A stretch of DNA of 64,000 nt from Verrucomicrobiaceae bacterium (GTDB lineage Bacteria; Verrucomicrobiota; Verrucomicrobiia; Verrucomicrobiales; Verrucomicrobiaceae), in assembly GCA_947466075.1 (NCBI GenBank), contig CANIBP010000028.1, positions 1-64,000 of the forward strand. The letters are read 5' to 3'. Below are positions 63,907-64,000 of the stretch, in pieces. Position 1 is the stretch's first letter; each line of letters opens with the position of its first letter. The notes beneath the pieces were generated by a model that was given only the letters and a program-made list of their open reading frames with translations, was not told the DNA's origin and made no database searches. A program made the translations under genes and the position numbers.

Positions 63907-64000
63907 TCAGAACACCAGATGCCAGATCCAGCCGATTACCCCTGAAGCCACCGACCACCAGCAACGTGCGACTTCGGCAAATCCAAGTCCCGGCGCAGGT
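63907..64000 (-). CDS. 3' end of an unidentified protein (cut by window edge)
   Basis: A minus-strand frame enters from the window edge and ends at TGA 63907-63909. The 30 residues are rich in Trp and hydrophobics (CWWSVASGVIGWIWHLVF) and would suit the C-terminus of a membrane protein. It lies 44 bases upstream of xseA. Too short to identify. Confidence 0.35.
   Translation of the reverse strand, partial: PAPGLGFAEVARCWWSVASGVIGWIWHLVF

Overview
The window looks like chromosomal DNA of a Verrucomicrobiota bacterium, most like Prosthecobacter/Verrucomicrobium. That is inference from gene content: paired DUF1501 and DUF1549/DUF1553 secreted proteins, sulfatases, a PEP-CTERM protein with an arginine tail, a collagen-like protein built from repeated beta modules, many lipoproteins, and housekeeping proteins of Gram-negative type. 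By eye most genes are GC-rich, while a few stretches (about 32.85-33.95, 45.7-46.7 and 56.8-58.7 kb) are clearly lower in GC and carry genes I cannot place, as expected for acquired DNA.

Layout. 0-2 kb: a cut-off gene end, a fibronectin-III protein and a collagen-like protein, with structured intergenic repeats. 2.2-8.1 kb: the translation/transcription cluster nusA-infB-rbfA-nrnA-truB on the minus strand, with a promoter and an intrinsic terminator in the nusA leader. 8.1-14.4 kb: a secreted sulfatase, then a DUF1553-DUF1501 operon and a PEP-CTERM gene, each with good terminators. 14.6-18.6 kb: a GxxExxY pseudogene coupled to a membrane sulfatase-like enzyme, an L,D-transpeptidase lipoprotein and another lipoprotein. 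18.6-24.1 kb: thrS (no TGS domain, Cys-bearing insert), a degenerate peptidase-like membrane protein, the NAD(P)HX repair enzyme, YjbQ and a DUF971 protein. 24.2-26 kb: the ribosomal operon rpmJ-rpsM-rpsK-rpsD without rpoA/rplQ. 26.1-30.2 kb: SGNH hydrolase, pyrD, a CDGSH protein and dsbD. 30.28-30.67 kb: a lone integron-type gene cassette with its attC-like site. 30.7-45.6 kb: YggS, a Gfo/Idh oxidoreductase, unknown low-GC genes, a beta-helix protein, rodA, an orphan ABC ATPase, a small Ser/Thr kinase, an export-type lipoprotein, DoxX, ruvC, a SET-domain methyltransferase, a PpiD-like chaperone, TPR, SMP-30 and esterase genes. 45.7-56.5 kb: an unknown gene, glyS, LysR with a divergent antiporter, hrpB, malQ and a CXXCH protein. 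56.54-59.2 kb: an insert bounded by direct repeats of the nadA 3' end. 59.1-64 kb: nadA, a VC0807-like membrane protein, tRNA-Val, an orphan DUF1501 gene, xseA and a cut-off gene.

The strongest unexplained signals are: (1) the 2.6-kb insert at the 3' end of nadA, where the displaced old gene end and the new one encode the same peptide with different codons; (2) the solitary integron cassette; (3) a five-copy palindromic repeat that overlaps stop codons; (4) three long intergenic inverted repeats that share a design (iterated 6-9-nt words) but not a sequence; (5) intrinsic terminators placed in the leaders of nusA and of the ribosomal operon. No CRISPR array, rRNA, transposase or integrase was seen.
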